Shown here piece after piece: positions 7,269 to 15,721 of a DNA stretch of 54,042 bases (its first letter is position 1; the number at the start of each line of letters is the position of its first letter). Source of the DNA: Planctomycetaceae bacterium. Its GTDB lineage: Bacteria; Planctomycetota; Planctomycetia; Planctomycetales; Planctomycetaceae. The stretch lies in contig JAGQPX010000098.1 of assembly GCA_020426505.1 (NCBI GenBank), forward strand, positions 1 to 54,042, written 5' to 3'. The notes under the pieces were generated by a model. It was not told the origin of the DNA. It worked only from the letters and a program-made list of their open reading frames with translations, and ran no database searches. The position numbers were made by a program, and so were the translations under genes.

Positions 7269-8549
7269 TCAGTTCGCTGCTTTGATCAACACAAGATCGC
7301 ACCAGTTGGCGACGTCTCCAATATTGGCGGAATCGCCGAACTCGACGATGAGCTTGAGGGATTTCGCACCGGTAACGTCGACCGGCTCGATGGGGGTGGC
7401 CGGACTGCGACCGGTCAGTGTGGGTGATTCGTAGGCACGTTGCCCGTCGACCTCGACAGCAAAGACGACGTTACCGCCCCCTTGCGTGAGGTCGTCGACT
7501 CCGATCACCGCGAGAAACTGTTGGTACCTGCCAACGGTGAGATCGTACGTGACGGCAGATTGGCTGTGGACCCCGAGGCCCGTTGCGAACCACGTCCCGC
7601 GAACACGAAGCGGACCGCCTTGAACATTGCGGTTCCGGACGAGCGGATGCTGCTCGGTGAGATAAGGCGTGAACTGATACTCTCGCGGCGGCAACTCGGC
7701 GACCGCCACGATTCGATCTCCGAGGAATTGCAATTGCTCGATCTGGTCCGCTGGCACGGAGAGCGGCGTGCCCCAGACGGTCGTGCCCGACAGGCGACCT
7801 TCCTCGGTCAGTTGCCATGTGTCCCAGGTGACTCGCGATCCGTCTTTGAGCATCCCCAGCACATACGAACTTTCGGGCGTCGGCACGCTTGTCAGTTCAC
7901 TGTTGAGGATCACCGCGAACAGATCCTTGCTGGAGTTGGATACCTCCCCCAGTGGTGTTTTGAGTTTCACTCGCCTCTCATTCAGCGCGGTCAACTCGCC
8001 ATCGACGTGAGTGTAGTCCGTCGAGATCAGCCGATCCGACTTCGTTTCGAGCAATGCCCAGATCCGCTGGATGCGCGAGCGTCTCAGCGGTTCGCGTGGC
8101 TGGCGAAAGACGATGCTGCGTACATGTTCGAGCGGCACTGACACGGATGTTGCCGGTGAAGTCACCTGCCAGTCGAGCGTCAGCGTTTCGTCGTCGAGAG
8201 ACGTGACGACCCCGCACAGAACATCATCATTGGCGAGCAGAACGAGCGGGGGCGTCTCGGCTGTCGATTCTGCATTGGACGACTGCGTGATCGACATCAC
8301 TTCAGAAAGCGGCAGACTCCTTTCGTCCGCGTCGTTCGTTCGGAAGATCAACGTTTCCGCATCAAGGGCCAGCAACGCCCCACTGATCGTTTCGCCGTCG
8401 ATTGATCGGACGACGACTTCAGCCCGATCGCTGAACTGGTTTCCCGGGTCGTTCTCGTCGTCCGCTCGAACGCAGTTCGCGATGCTACCCACGAGACACG
8501 TCACCGCGAGAACACGGACGAGATCGTGAATGCAATTTCGTTTTGCCAT
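7269..8549 (-). CDS. Exported NPCBM/NEW2-domain protein
   Basis: The 426-residue product starts with a signal peptide (basic MAKR, hydrophobic core, cleavage near CVRA-DD). The middle (about residues 60-290) is beta-rich with repeated 'DDETLTLDW'-type strands. The C-terminal 120 residues match the NPCBM pattern (RGTWFATGLGVHSQSAVTYDL ... GNVVFAVEVDGQRAYES ... GDVANWCDLVLI), a carbohydrate-binding beta-sandwich found beside glycoside hydrolases. No catalytic domain is visible, so it probably binds surface or environmental polysaccharide. ATG 8549 has GGGAGAG upstream. It follows the prenyltransferase-repeat gene by 19 bases and is probably in one operon with it. Confidence 0.88.
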   Translation of the reverse strand: MAKRNCIHDLVRVLAVTCLVGSIANCVRADDENDPGNQFSDRAEVVVRSIDGETISGALLALDAETLIFRTNDADERSLPLSEVMSITQSSNAESTAETPPLVLLANDDVLCGVVTSLDDETLTLDWQVTSPATSVSVPLEHVRSIVFRQPREPLRRSRIQRIWALLETKSDRLISTDYTHVDGELTALNERRVKLKTPLGEVSNSSKDLFAVILNSELTSVPTPESSYVLGMLKDGSRVTWDTWQLTEEGRLSGTTVWGTPLSVPADQIEQLQFLGDRIVAVAELPPREYQFTPYLTEQHPLVRNRNVQGGPLRVRGTWFATGLGVHSQSAVTYDLTVGRYQQFLAVIGVDDLTQGGGNVVFAVEVDGQRAYESPTLTGRSPATPIEPVDVTGAKSLKLIVEFGDSANIGDVANWCDLVLIKAAN

Positions 8550-8568
8550 TGCGTCTCTCCCAACTCGA

Positions 8569-9882
8569 TCAGCGTTCAAAGATGGGCAACAGGTTGTTGG
8601 GGGTCTGAAGGATAAGTAGGGACATGGCAGTCGCGTACTCGGGGCCGATCCAGTGATCGGGCCAGCCGCCGCGGCCGCTCTGCTGATCGAGCAGTTCATC
8701 GCGGATTGATGGATACCATTCCCGCCAGAAGTCGCCCCCCGCATGCCAGGCTGCCTGGACGGCGTAGTAGTGACCATAATGATAGTGTTGCATGTTTCTC
8801 GACCCAATGCCCGCCGGGCGAAACTGGATCAGGTATTCGAGGCCTCGATCGATCACGTCCCCCTCATAGACGCCGGACGTGTAGAGACCAACGAGACCGG
8901 CAGCCGAACGTGGGAACTTGCTCTCCGCACTGCGAAGCAACTGATATTTGAAACCGCCGTCATTGTTTTGACTGCGCCGAATGTAGTCGACTCCCCGGTC
9001 GATCGTTTCCTTGGGGACGGAGATCCCGCCGTTGCGAGCAGCGCGGAGGGCCATCATCTGCGAGACCGTGACCGAGATATCCGCGACCTCGGGGCGGGGG
9101 TTGTATCGCCATCCCCCCTGTTCGTTCTGTGTGTCGATCGTCAGCTTGACCGCACGCCGAAGCGTTTCGGCGACGTCGTCGCGAGGCGTCATGCCATTGA
9201 CCTCTGCGAGGAACAACATGGCGAATCCGTGTCCGTACATGGGGCCGTGATATCGCTCCTCAGCTCCCTTCTCACACAGGAACCCACTCGGCTGAGCACA
9301 CGAGAGAACATAGTCGAGCGTCTGTGAGACCGTCTTCCCGTACGGACCTCGATCCGGTGTACTGCCTGATGCGAGGAACGCCATGCCACACAGTCCAGCG
9401 ACGCCGACGTTGCCATCGTACGCGAAGACCGATCCGAACGAACCGTCCGGCTGCTGCTCGTCGGCGAGCCAGCGAAGTCCGTTGGCGATCCCCTGCTCAG
9501 CTCGCGGGGTGATGAGCCCACGGCTGTCGCGTGACCCACCTGAGGGGCGGAAGTCGTCTGCTGAAGACTGCGGAGTCAGCGACGATCCAACGATGACACA
9601 CATGATCATGGTGAGCCACAGGAGCCGCAAGGTCGGTGATGTTGATCGATGGGTCCGAGCGGCGTGCCCCCTCTCGCTGTGAGGGAGAGGGACAGATTTC
9701 GAGCCCTGGCGAGGAGTCAGGGTGACGGGGATTGGCGGAGGAGTTTGATCCCGAATACTGACACGCCGCGACCCCTCACGCTGCTTCTCGGCGCTGCGCT
9801 TGAGAAGCTGTCCCTCTCCCTCAAGGGGAGAGGGTGCGACAGGGACCGCAACGTCTTGACCACTTCCCCCTGAAGATTGCAT
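8569..9882 (-). CDS. Exported prenyltransferase/squalene-oxidase-repeat protein
   Basis: The mature part contains alpha-alpha toroid repeats of the squalene-hopene cyclase/prenyltransferase type: GLRWLADEQQPDGSFGS, LTIDTQNEQGGWRYNP, YIRRSQNNDGGFKYQ and LLDQQSGRGGWPDHW. There is no DxDD cyclase motif and the protein is exported, so a binding role is likelier than catalysis. The start is uncertain. ATG 9882 has a good ribosome site (GAAGGA), but the next 60 or so residues are encoded by a dispersed repeat (9664-9840) and the apparent signal peptide (LRLLWLTMIMCVIVGSSL) begins only at residue 86. The working start may be TTG 9627 or ATG 9609. The NPCBM gene follows 19 bases downstream. Confidence 0.8.
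   Translation of the reverse strand: MQSSGGSGQDVAVPVAPSPLEGEGQLLKRSAEKQREGSRRVSIRDQTPPPIPVTLTPRQGSKSVPLPHSERGHAARTHRSTSPTLRLLWLTMIMCVIVGSSLTPQSSADDFRPSGGSRDSRGLITPRAEQGIANGLRWLADEQQPDGSFGSVFAYDGNVGVAGLCGMAFLASGSTPDRGPYGKTVSQTLDYVLSCAQPSGFLCEKGAEERYHGPMYGHGFAMLFLAEVNGMTPRDDVAETLRRAVKLTIDTQNEQGGWRYNPRPEVADISVTVSQMMALRAARNGGISVPKETIDRGVDYIRRSQNNDGGFKYQLLRSAESKFPRSAAGLVGLYTSGVYEGDVIDRGLEYLIQFRPAGIGSRNMQHYHYGHYYAVQAAWHAGGDFWREWYPSIRDELLDQQSGRGGWPDHWIGPEYATAMSLLILQTPNNLLPIFER
9664..9840. repeat. 177-bp dispersed inverted-repeat element at the start of a reading frame
   Basis: The core arms GAGGGAGAGGGACAG (9681-9695) and CTGTCCCTCTCCCTC (9808-9822) are exact reverse complements. Outer arms (from 9664 and to 9840) continue with partial pairing. 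Read on the minus strand, the edge (CCCTCTCCCCTTGAGGGAG) is shared with 33963-33981. The length is a multiple of three and leaves the frame open. Confidence 0.8.
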
Positions 9883-9953
9883 CGCTTGTGTCCTTCATCG
9901 AGTCGGAACGAACATTTGTTCACAACCGACTCTTCAGCTTACGGGACACGACA

Positions 9954-10286
9954 TTAAAAGGGAACGACTTGTGGATACTCGCTGCCCGGCGCGGTGCCGA
10001 CGGGCGGGGGGACTCCCGGACCGACTTGCGGTCGAGCGCGTGAGTCATCGTACTTTTCGCGGATGCCGATGGGCATTGGACGTTGATCCTTGAACTCAGT
10101 CGGACGGAACCCGGTGCTCGGTCCCGTCTGCGCATCGGGGAACGGATCGTGGTACTGATACTCACGTCGCTCAACCTCTGCAGGAGCCGTCCAGAATGAA
10201 GGCAATCGCGTGAAAGCCGGATTGAAGCACCCCGTCAATGAGAACATCGTCGAGAGGATCAGAAGACGGCGAAGTGGCAGAGACAT
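9954..10286 (-). CDS. Small proline-rich lipoprotein
   Basis: The 110-residue protein has a basic start (MSLPLRRLL), a hydrophobic stretch and a lipobox LTGC with the lipidated Cys at residue 20, so it is probably an outer- or inner-membrane lipoprotein. The remainder is polar and rich in Pro, Arg and Tyr (YHDPFPDAQTGPS, RPQVGPGVPPPVG) without a recognisable domain. ATG 10286 places the signal at the N-terminus; longer versions would bury it. The function is unknown. Confidence 0.7.
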   Translation of the reverse strand: MSLPLRRLLILSTMFSLTGCFNPAFTRLPSFWTAPAEVERREYQYHDPFPDAQTGPSTGFRPTEFKDQRPMPIGIREKYDDSRARPQVGPGVPPPVGTAPGSEYPQVVPF

Positions 10287-10636
10287 AATGAGAGGCGTCC
10301 TCTCGCCCGATTTTTCAGCGGTTTTCGTCAGCGATCCTGACGTGAAGGGGCGGGATTCTAACAGGCAGTTTCCGCCGGTGATAGACGCGTTTTGACAAAT
10401 GGGAAAGACGGGAAAACAGGAGGCTACAGAAAAAGTTGCCACATATCTCATTTCCCAATAACGCCTTGTGTAGTTTTTCTGGCGATCCTCGCCCGAACTG
10501 GAAATCTGACGTTCAGATACTCGCGACCGGATGCTGAGTTCTTTAGAATTCAGATCCGCAACAAGCGATGAATTCAAGAAATCGAGGCAGGCGCTCCACA
10601 GCCGCCCCACTGCAAGACCGCTAATCAGGCATCCGC
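10287..10636. other. Gene-free divergent intergenic region
   Basis: This 350-base stretch separates the minus-strand lipoprotein from purQ and should hold both promoters. It contains a short imperfect dyad (CAGAAAAA near 10426 and TTTTTCTG near 10475) and AT-richer segments. No RNA gene or clear operator is recognised. Confidence 0.5.
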
Positions 10637-11452
10637 ATGCCCTCCCCCCGTATCTGTGTCCTCCGGGCGCCCGGCACCAACTGTGATTTGGAGACCGCGT
10701 TCGCGTTCGAACGAGCCGGTGGCAATCCGGAGCGTGTGCACCTCTTTCGCCTGTTGGAAGAACCAGAGTCGTTGAAGAGGTTCCAGGTGCTCTGCATCCC
10801 GGGCGGATTCAGCTACGGCGACGATATTGGCGCGGGTGTGGTGTTCGGCAGCCAGCTCCGCGGTCACCTGGGCGATGCCATCGGTGAGTTTCTGCAGTCG
10901 GACAAACTCGCGCTCGGCATCTGCAATGGATTCCAAACGCTGATGAAGTCGGGCATCCTGCCGGGGTCGGGCGAGAATGGTTCGCCTCTGGAATCGGGGG
11001 AGCGGACAGCCACACTCACGTGGAACGACAACGGCCACTACACGGCTCGCTGGGTCACTCTCAACGTGGCGTCGTCGAAGAATGTGTTCCTCCGTGGAAT
11101 CGATCGGATTGAGATGCCGATCGCACATGCCGAGGGACGCATTGCAGTCAGTGACCCTGCGGTCATTGACCGCTGGCGGGAGTCGGATCAAATCGCGTTG
11201 CAATACACAGACCCTCAAATACACGACGCGGGTGAGCAATCCGATGATCTGCTCCCCTACCCGACGAATCCGAACGGCTCGACGGCCAACATCGCCGGGC
11301 TGAGTGACCGCACCGGACGCGTGCTGGGGCTGATGCCTCACCCGGAACGGTTCATCGATGCAACGCAGCATCCTCAGTGGACCCGCAAGCGTCTCACTGG
11401 CGATGGAGACGGTCTCAAGCTGTTCCGAAATGCAATCGACTACTTCGCCTGA
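10637..11452 (+). CDS. purQ: Phosphoribosylformylglycinamidine synthase subunit PurQ
   Basis: PurQ is the glutaminase of FGAM synthase (purine step 4); it supplies ammonia to PurL. The 271-residue protein shows the class I glutamine amidotransferase pattern: RAPGTNCDLE at the start, GGFSYGDDIGAG, the nucleophile Cys in LGICNGFQTLM (about residue 96), and the His-Glu pair in MPHPERFID near the C-terminus (about residue 236). It is longer than the 225-residue Bacillus type, as in several other phyla. No purL or purS is next to it, so it is an isolated locus. The ATG has no strong ribosome site, but the conserved start fits. Confidence 0.95.
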   Translation: MPSPRICVLRAPGTNCDLETAFAFERAGGNPERVHLFRLLEEPESLKRFQVLCIPGGFSYGDDIGAGVVFGSQLRGHLGDAIGEFLQSDKLALGICNGFQTLMKSGILPGSGENGSPLESGERTATLTWNDNGHYTARWVTLNVASSKNVFLRGIDRIEMPIAHAEGRIAVSDPAVIDRWRESDQIALQYTDPQIHDAGEQSDDLLPYPTNPNGSTANIAGLSDRTGRVLGLMPHPERFIDATQHPQWTRKRLTGDGDGLKLFRNAIDYFA

Positions 11453-11502
11453 TACCTTCGTGTGTCCTCAGGCAATCCAAGAGTGACGAGAAATTGAGAG
11501 TT

Positions 11503-12030
11503 ATGGACGGTATGACGTTGATCGACGTGTTTTCACGGTGGGCGCACATCGGTGCAGCCATTGTGCTGATTGGAGGGAGTGTGTTCACCCGCTTCGTGCT
11601 GATGCCGGCCGCGACTGGCCTGCAGGAGTCAGAGCATGACGCTCTACGCGAGCGGATCATGGGCCGGTGGCGGAAGTTCGTGATGGGCGGGATTCTCGTT
11701 CTGCTGGTCAGCGGCTTCTACAACTACATCATGGTGGCAATTCCTGCCCACAAAGGTGACGGTCTCTACCACGGCCTGATGGGGACGAAGATACTCCTAG
11801 GTATCGGAGCATTCTTCCTCGCCTCCGTCCTCGCCGGTCGATCACCCAGGTTTGAGGGACTCCGCGAGCAGTCCGCCAAGTGGCTGGGGATACTGATTTT
11901 GATCAGTGCGATCGTGGTCGCCATTGGGGGATTTCTGAAAGTCGCGGTGAAATCCCGCCCGGCTCCCGATTCGGCATCGACTTTGCAGAGTGAATACCCG
12001 GTGGTTCGTTACACGGCAAAAGCTCGTTAA
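11503..12030 (+). CDS. Four-helix membrane protein, CopD-like
   Basis: The 175-residue protein has four hydrophobic segments: about residues 12-33 (WAHIGAAIVLIGGSVFTRF), 60-80, 93-113 and 127-147. The spacing and the WxHI...GG...F start resemble the CopD/DUF2269-type membrane domain, but the family assignment is tentative and no metal-binding function is shown. ATG 11503 has GAGAG upstream and puts helix 1 at the N-terminus. It follows purQ by 50 bases on the same strand and may be cotranscribed. Confidence 0.7.
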   Translation: MDGMTLIDVFSRWAHIGAAIVLIGGSVFTRFVLMPAATGLQESEHDALRERIMGRWRKFVMGGILVLLVSGFYNYIMVAIPAHKGDGLYHGLMGTKILLGIGAFFLASVLAGRSPRFEGLREQSAKWLGILILISAIVVAIGGFLKVAVKSRPAPDSASTLQSEYPVVRYTAKAR

Positions 12031-12402
12031 GCGAACCCTTGCGGGACGGTCATCTGCCGACTGAGAGGGATCGTCCGAATTTCCCTGCCAGATTCGCACC
12101 ACTCCTTTCGTCATCGCGCCGTCTGTTCTGTCACATTGGCAGTAACTGCATGTGCTGTTCCCGAGGGGGTTTATGTGCGAAATGACGAAAACCACGCAGA
12201 TCTCGTGGAAGTTTTTGTAAGAAAATCTGTTCGCATGCGAACTTTCTCACAAACTTTCGCGTCCTGAATTGCGTAACACTACCAGCGGACAAGCAAAGTC
12301 CTTTTTCGATCATTCGAACCGACAGCACATGACGCCGTCCAGGAGAAAAACTCGCGGAGATTCGCAGCAAGACGATGCGTGACCCGATATGGGAGGAGTG
12401 CC
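12031..12402. other. Long leader/intergenic region before the sigma-factor gene
   Basis: No gene is visible in these 372 bases. The region contains a 14-bp perfect palindrome (12229-12242) flanked by A/T-rich runs and ends with the strong ribosome site GGGAGGAG before ATG 12403. A promoter and regulator site for the sigma factor are expected here. Confidence 0.5.
12229..12242. promoter_or_regulatory. 14-bp palindrome, candidate operator upstream of the sigma factor
   Basis: GTTCGCATGCGAAC is perfectly self-complementary. Its flanks (GTAAGAAAA... and ...TTTCTCAC) are also partly complementary, which extends the dyad. It lies 160 bases upstream of the sigma-factor ATG. No regulator is assigned. 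Confidence 0.45.
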
Positions 12403-14067
12403 ATGACCAAATATCGTAACCCCGCCATGAAGCAGTTGAAGGATCAACAGGTGAAGTACGCGCCGGTTGACGTTCGCCTCGAGCAGATGGACCAGGCCGA
12501 GCGACTGCTTCACGAACTTGATCCGGATCGCACGTATCACTACAGCGACATCTGCGAGAAGATCACGAGTTTCCGGTCCGAACTCTATCCCGACCTGATC
12601 ATGGACGGGAAAGACGCGATCCACGATCTGCGCCAATTTGTCGAGGACCTCTCCGGCAGCGCCAACATCCCGGTCGAGTCGGTCTCCGAACCGGTCCTCA
12701 CCGTCAGCGACCTCAGCGAGAAGTTCAATGTCTCGACAAAGACGGTTGATCGCTGGAGGAAGCGGGGACTGGTCGGTCGCCGCTTCAAGTTCGGGAACCG
12801 CACCCGCGTCGGGTTCCTGGACTCATCCGTGAAACGTTTTCTCAACGTCCACGGCGACGAGGTCGAGCGCGGACGCAAGTTCACTCAATTGTGCGATGAC
12901 GAGCGTGAGGACATCATCCGCTGGGCGCGCAGACTCGCACGCTCCGGTGGATGCCCGTCTGAGATCAGCCGACGGCTGTCACGCAAATTCGGTCGCTCAC
13001 AGGAAACGATCCGCTACACACTCAAAAACTTCGACGATGAGCATCCGGAAGCCGCTGTGTTTCCGAATGCCAAAAGCCCATTGACTCCGGAAAAGAAGCG
13101 GGAGATCTATCGCCGCAATCGGCGAGGCGTCTCCGTCAGCAAACTGGCGAGCGAGTATTGCCGTACGAAGAACAGCATTTACCGCATCGTCTCTGAGGTG
13201 CGTGCCGAGTTGCTGTTGGGCGAGTCGGTCGACTACATGGACAGTCCCGCCTTCCATGAGCCGAATGCAGACCGGAAGATTCTCGGCCCGCCCCCCGAAG
13301 TCGAGAAAAAGCAGGGACGCGTCAAGCCGCCTCCGGGGTTGCCTCCCTACCTGGCGAGCCTGTACGCCATCCCGCTGCTCACTCGCGAAGAGGAGCAGTA
13401 CTACTTCCGAAAGATGAACTACCTCAAGTTCCGTGCCGCGAAGGTTCGGGAGAAGATCGATCCCAAGCGGCCTCGTGCCAAACTGATGGATCAGCTCGAA
13501 GACTTCCTCACCAAGTCGATGGAGGTCAAGAACTTCCTGATCCGCAGCAACCTGAGGCTCGTCGTTTCGATTGCGAAGCGGCACATCAAACCGTCGACCA
13601 ACTTCTTCGAGATGGTCAGCGATGGCAACATGTCGCTCATCCGGGCCATTGAGAAGTTCGACTACACCAAGGGGAACAAGTTCTCCACGTACGCCTCGTG
13701 GGCCATCATGAAGAACTTCGCCCGCTCGATTCCCCAGGAGTACAAGGTCCTGGATCGGTATCGCACGGGCAACGAGGAAGTGTTCCAGGCGAAGTCCGAC
13801 AAGCGGGGCAATCCATTCGAGGAAGAGTTGAACAACCAGAAGCAGCATGGTGTGATCATGAGCATTCTGGATCAGCTCGAAGACCGCGAACGGGCCATTA
13901 TCCTGCATCGCTACGGACTCGTACAGGGCACCGAGCCGAAAACCCTCCAACAGGTGGGCGAACAGTTCGGCGTCACGAAGGAACGCATCCGCCAACTCGA
14001 ATCGCGAGCCCTCAAGAAGCTCCGCAAGATCGCACACGAAGACAGCCTGGAGATCCCGGGCATCTGA
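12403..14067 (+). CDS. RpoD-type sigma-70 factor with extra N-terminal HTH modules
   Basis: The 554-residue protein ends in a primary-type sigma core: region 1.2 ([19 protein letters not shown]), region 2 ([12 protein letters not shown]..., with [19 protein letters not shown]), a degenerate region 3, and region 4 ([21 protein letters not shown]). It directs RNA polymerase to promoters. About 300 residues precede this core. They hold a MerR/excisionase-like helix-turn-helix ([21 protein letters not shown], about residues 103-123), a second one ([20 protein letters not shown]) and a third resolvase-like one ([20 protein letters not shown]). Acidic region 1.1 is not evident. ATG 12403 is preceded by GGGAGGAG. 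The gene ends in a strong terminator and stands alone. Confidence 0.92.
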   Translation: MTKYRNPAMKQLKDQQVKYAPVDVRLEQMDQAERLLHELDPDRTYHYSDICEKITSFRSELYPDLIMDGKDAIHDLRQFVEDLSGSANIPVESVSEPVLTVSDLSEKFNVSTKTVDRWRKRGLVGRRFKFGNRTRVGFLDSSVKRFLNVHGDEVERGRKFTQLCDDEREDIIRWARRLARSGGCPSEISRRLSRKFGRSQETIRYTLKNFDDEHPEAAVFPNAKSPLTPEKKREIYRRNRRGVSVSKLASEYCRTKNSIYRIVSEVRAELLLGESVDYMDSPAFHEPNADRKILGPPPEVEKKQGRVKPPPGLPPYLASLYAIPLLTREEEQYYFRKMNYLKFRAAKVREKIDPKRPRAKLMDQLEDFLTKSMEVKNFLIRSNLRLVVSIAKRHIKPSTNFFEMVSDGNMSLIRAIEKFDYTKGNKFSTYASWAIMKNFARSIPQEYKVLDRYRTGNEEVFQAKSDKRGNPFEEELNNQKQHGVIMSILDQLEDRERAIILHRYGLVQGTEPKTLQQVGEQFGVTKERIRQLESRALKKLRKIAHEDSLEIPGI

Positions 14068-14099
14068 CGTGCGTTCAATGAAACTGTCGGCGTGGAAAG

Positions 14100-14135
14100 A
14101 TCGCCCGGTTGCCAAAGTGACCGGGCGATTTCTTT
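14100..14135 (+). terminator. Rho-independent terminator of the sigma-factor gene
   Basis: ATCGCCCGGT (14100-14109) and ACCGGGCGAT (14120-14129) form a perfect 10-bp GC-rich stem with a 10-base loop, followed by TTCTTT. It starts 33 bases after the stop codon. Confidence 0.92.
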
Positions 14136-14143
14136 ATGAATCA

Positions 14144-14237
14144 GAGCCGCGCCCGTCAGGAAGCGGCCGCTTTGTGAGGTGGAGTTGTTTCGGAGCCATC
14201 CAACCCGTGTGAGCGGCCCCTCCCTGACGGTCGGGGC
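14144..14237. repeat. Dispersed inverted-repeat element, family A copy 2
   Basis: The left arm GAGCCGCGCCCGTCAGGAAG (from 14144) is shared base for base with the copy at 4564; the right arm (about 14211-14237, CTCCCTGACGGTC) is the matching complement. The centre differs. It lies between the sigma terminator and the RraB-like gene. Confidence 0.75.
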
Positions 14238-14323
14238 ACTGATGGGGCTCGACCATTCGCAACATTCGTGTCATTCGTGGTTGAAGAAGAACAACTGCGA
14301 ATCGGGCGAATGAACGGGGCATT

Positions 14324-14674
14324 CTACTTCTCAATGCTTGCCTCCCAGCCGTCGTAGTCACCACCGTACCGTTCTGCCAATGCTGTCATCCGGTCAGTGG
14401 TCGCAAAAACAGCAGCCTCTTCCGGGACAGCGTGTATTTCAGCGATGCACGAATACTGATGTGGACCGAAGATTCTCTGCCACAGTGATGTTGCTGGAGA
14501 TCGATGCGTGCGAATGTTTTTGTAACCGGCGCTTTTCAATTCTTCTGCTGCCTGATTGGCGTCACTCATGGATTCGAAGTAGAGATAGTGGATTGTGTGA
14601 GCCGGCTTAGTGAGGTCGGCCCCATGACTCGCCATCGCAGCAAGCACACGTCGGTCTCCGTCACGGTCTGACAT
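14324..14674 (-). CDS. RraB-family protein (possible ribonuclease E regulator)
   Basis: The 116-residue protein fits the RraB/DUF695-like fold: an N-terminal helix (RRVLAAMASHGADLTKP), then HTIHYLYFESMSDANQAAEE, 'LKSAGYKN' and a C-terminal segment ending ALAERYGGDYDGWEAS. In gammaproteobacteria RraB binds RNase E and inhibits RNA decay. Whether the planctomycete homologue does so is inference. ATG 14674 has AGGAGAG at a good distance. It is divergent from the ion-channel gene, with 110 bases between starts. Confidence 0.8.
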   Translation of the reverse strand: MSDRDGDRRVLAAMASHGADLTKPAHTIHYLYFESMSDANQAAEELKSAGYKNIRTHRSPATSLWQRIFGPHQYSCIAEIHAVPEEAAVFATTDRMTALAERYGGDYDGWEASIEK

Positions 14675-14784
14675 GATTCTCTCCTGTGAGCAATTGCGAC
14701 TTGTTCACTTCTGTGTTCACCGATAGGCTCAGCAATCGCGAGCATGGCAAGCACCATTCTCTCACCTTCGGGCGAGATCACGCA

Positions 14785-15663
14785 ATGAAGTCAGACAAAC
14801 TCGAACCCCGTGACACGCCGCTCGCACGGACTTTGTATGAGGTCATCTTTGAAGCCGACACGTTTGCCGGCAAGGCGATTGACCTGGCGTTGCTGGTGTT
14901 GATCGTGGTGAGCGTGATGGCGGTGTCGATCGAGACGATCGACCGCTACGACACGGAAGATTATCGACCGACGTTTCTCGCGGTCGAGTGGACGTGCACG
15001 ATCTTGTTCACCCTGGAGTACGCTGTTCGCATCTGGTGCCTGAAGCGACCGTTGGCGTACGTATTCAGCTTCTTCGGCATTGTCGATTTGCTGTCATTTC
15101 TCCCGGCGTACGTCGGCATTGCTGCCTCTCAGTTGTTGGGAAAGGACATTCAGCGGAGTAGCTTTGCGGTCATCCGAGCGTTGCGTCTGTTGCGAGTTTT
15201 TCGTGTTCTTGAACTCTCCTGGTTCGAGTCGGAGGCGAACTCGCTACGCAAGGCGGTCTGGGATGCGCGGGCGAAGGTGGTCGTGTTCTTCATGACCGTG
15301 CTGATCATCGTGACGATCGCCGGCGCTGCGATGTACGAGATCGAGCATGTTCCGGGACCGGAAGGCTCATCCGACTTCGAGTCGATTCCGCAGTCGATCT
15401 ATTGGGCCATCATCACGATGACGACGGTGGGTTATGGCGATGTCGTGCCGCAGACGACGCTGGGCAAACTTGTCGCAGCGATCCTGGTTCTGCTGGGGTA
15501 CAGTCTGATCATCGTCCCGACCGGGTTTGTCTCTGCCGAGCTAGGTGTGACCAAACGCCAAGGAGGCAAATCAAGAAGCTGTCCGCAGTGCGAGCGGACG
15601 GAACACCATGTGGACGCCAACTTCTGCGACGCCTGCGGGACGCAGTTGCCTGTGACGCCATGA
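14785..15663 (+). CDS. Voltage-gated potassium-channel-like ion transporter with C-terminal zinc ribbon
   Basis: The 292-residue membrane protein has the six-segment voltage-gated channel layout. The S4-like helix carries regularly spaced Arg (VIRALRLLRVFRVLEL, about residues 127-142). The pore loop has the K+ selectivity filter TMTTVGYGD (about 210-218), and S6 follows. The cytoplasmic tail ends in a double-Cys zinc ribbon (CPQCERTE...CDACG, about 265-288), a common appendage in this family. It should form a tetrameric K+ channel in the inner membrane. ATG 14785 starts just before the first polar helix; an upstream extension has no support. Confidence 0.9.
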   Translation: MKSDKLEPRDTPLARTLYEVIFEADTFAGKAIDLALLVLIVVSVMAVSIETIDRYDTEDYRPTFLAVEWTCTILFTLEYAVRIWCLKRPLAYVFSFFGIVDLLSFLPAYVGIAASQLLGKDIQRSSFAVIRALRLLRVFRVLELSWFESEANSLRKAVWDARAKVVVFFMTVLIIVTIAGAAMYEIEHVPGPEGSSDFESIPQSIYWAIITMTTVGYGDVVPQTTLGKLVAAILVLLGYSLIIVPTGFVSAELGVTKRQGGKSRSCPQCERTEHHVDANFCDACGTQLPVTP

Positions 15664-15721
15664 TGTTGTTGATTCGCCCGAACCCGGTGGGAATCTGGTC
15701 GAGTGTCGATACAATCCGCAG

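Noticed and set aside
12997..14115. Long open frame on the minus strand opposite the sigma factor
   Set aside because: It lies wholly antisense to a well-conserved gene; such shadows are expected from GC-rich codon use.
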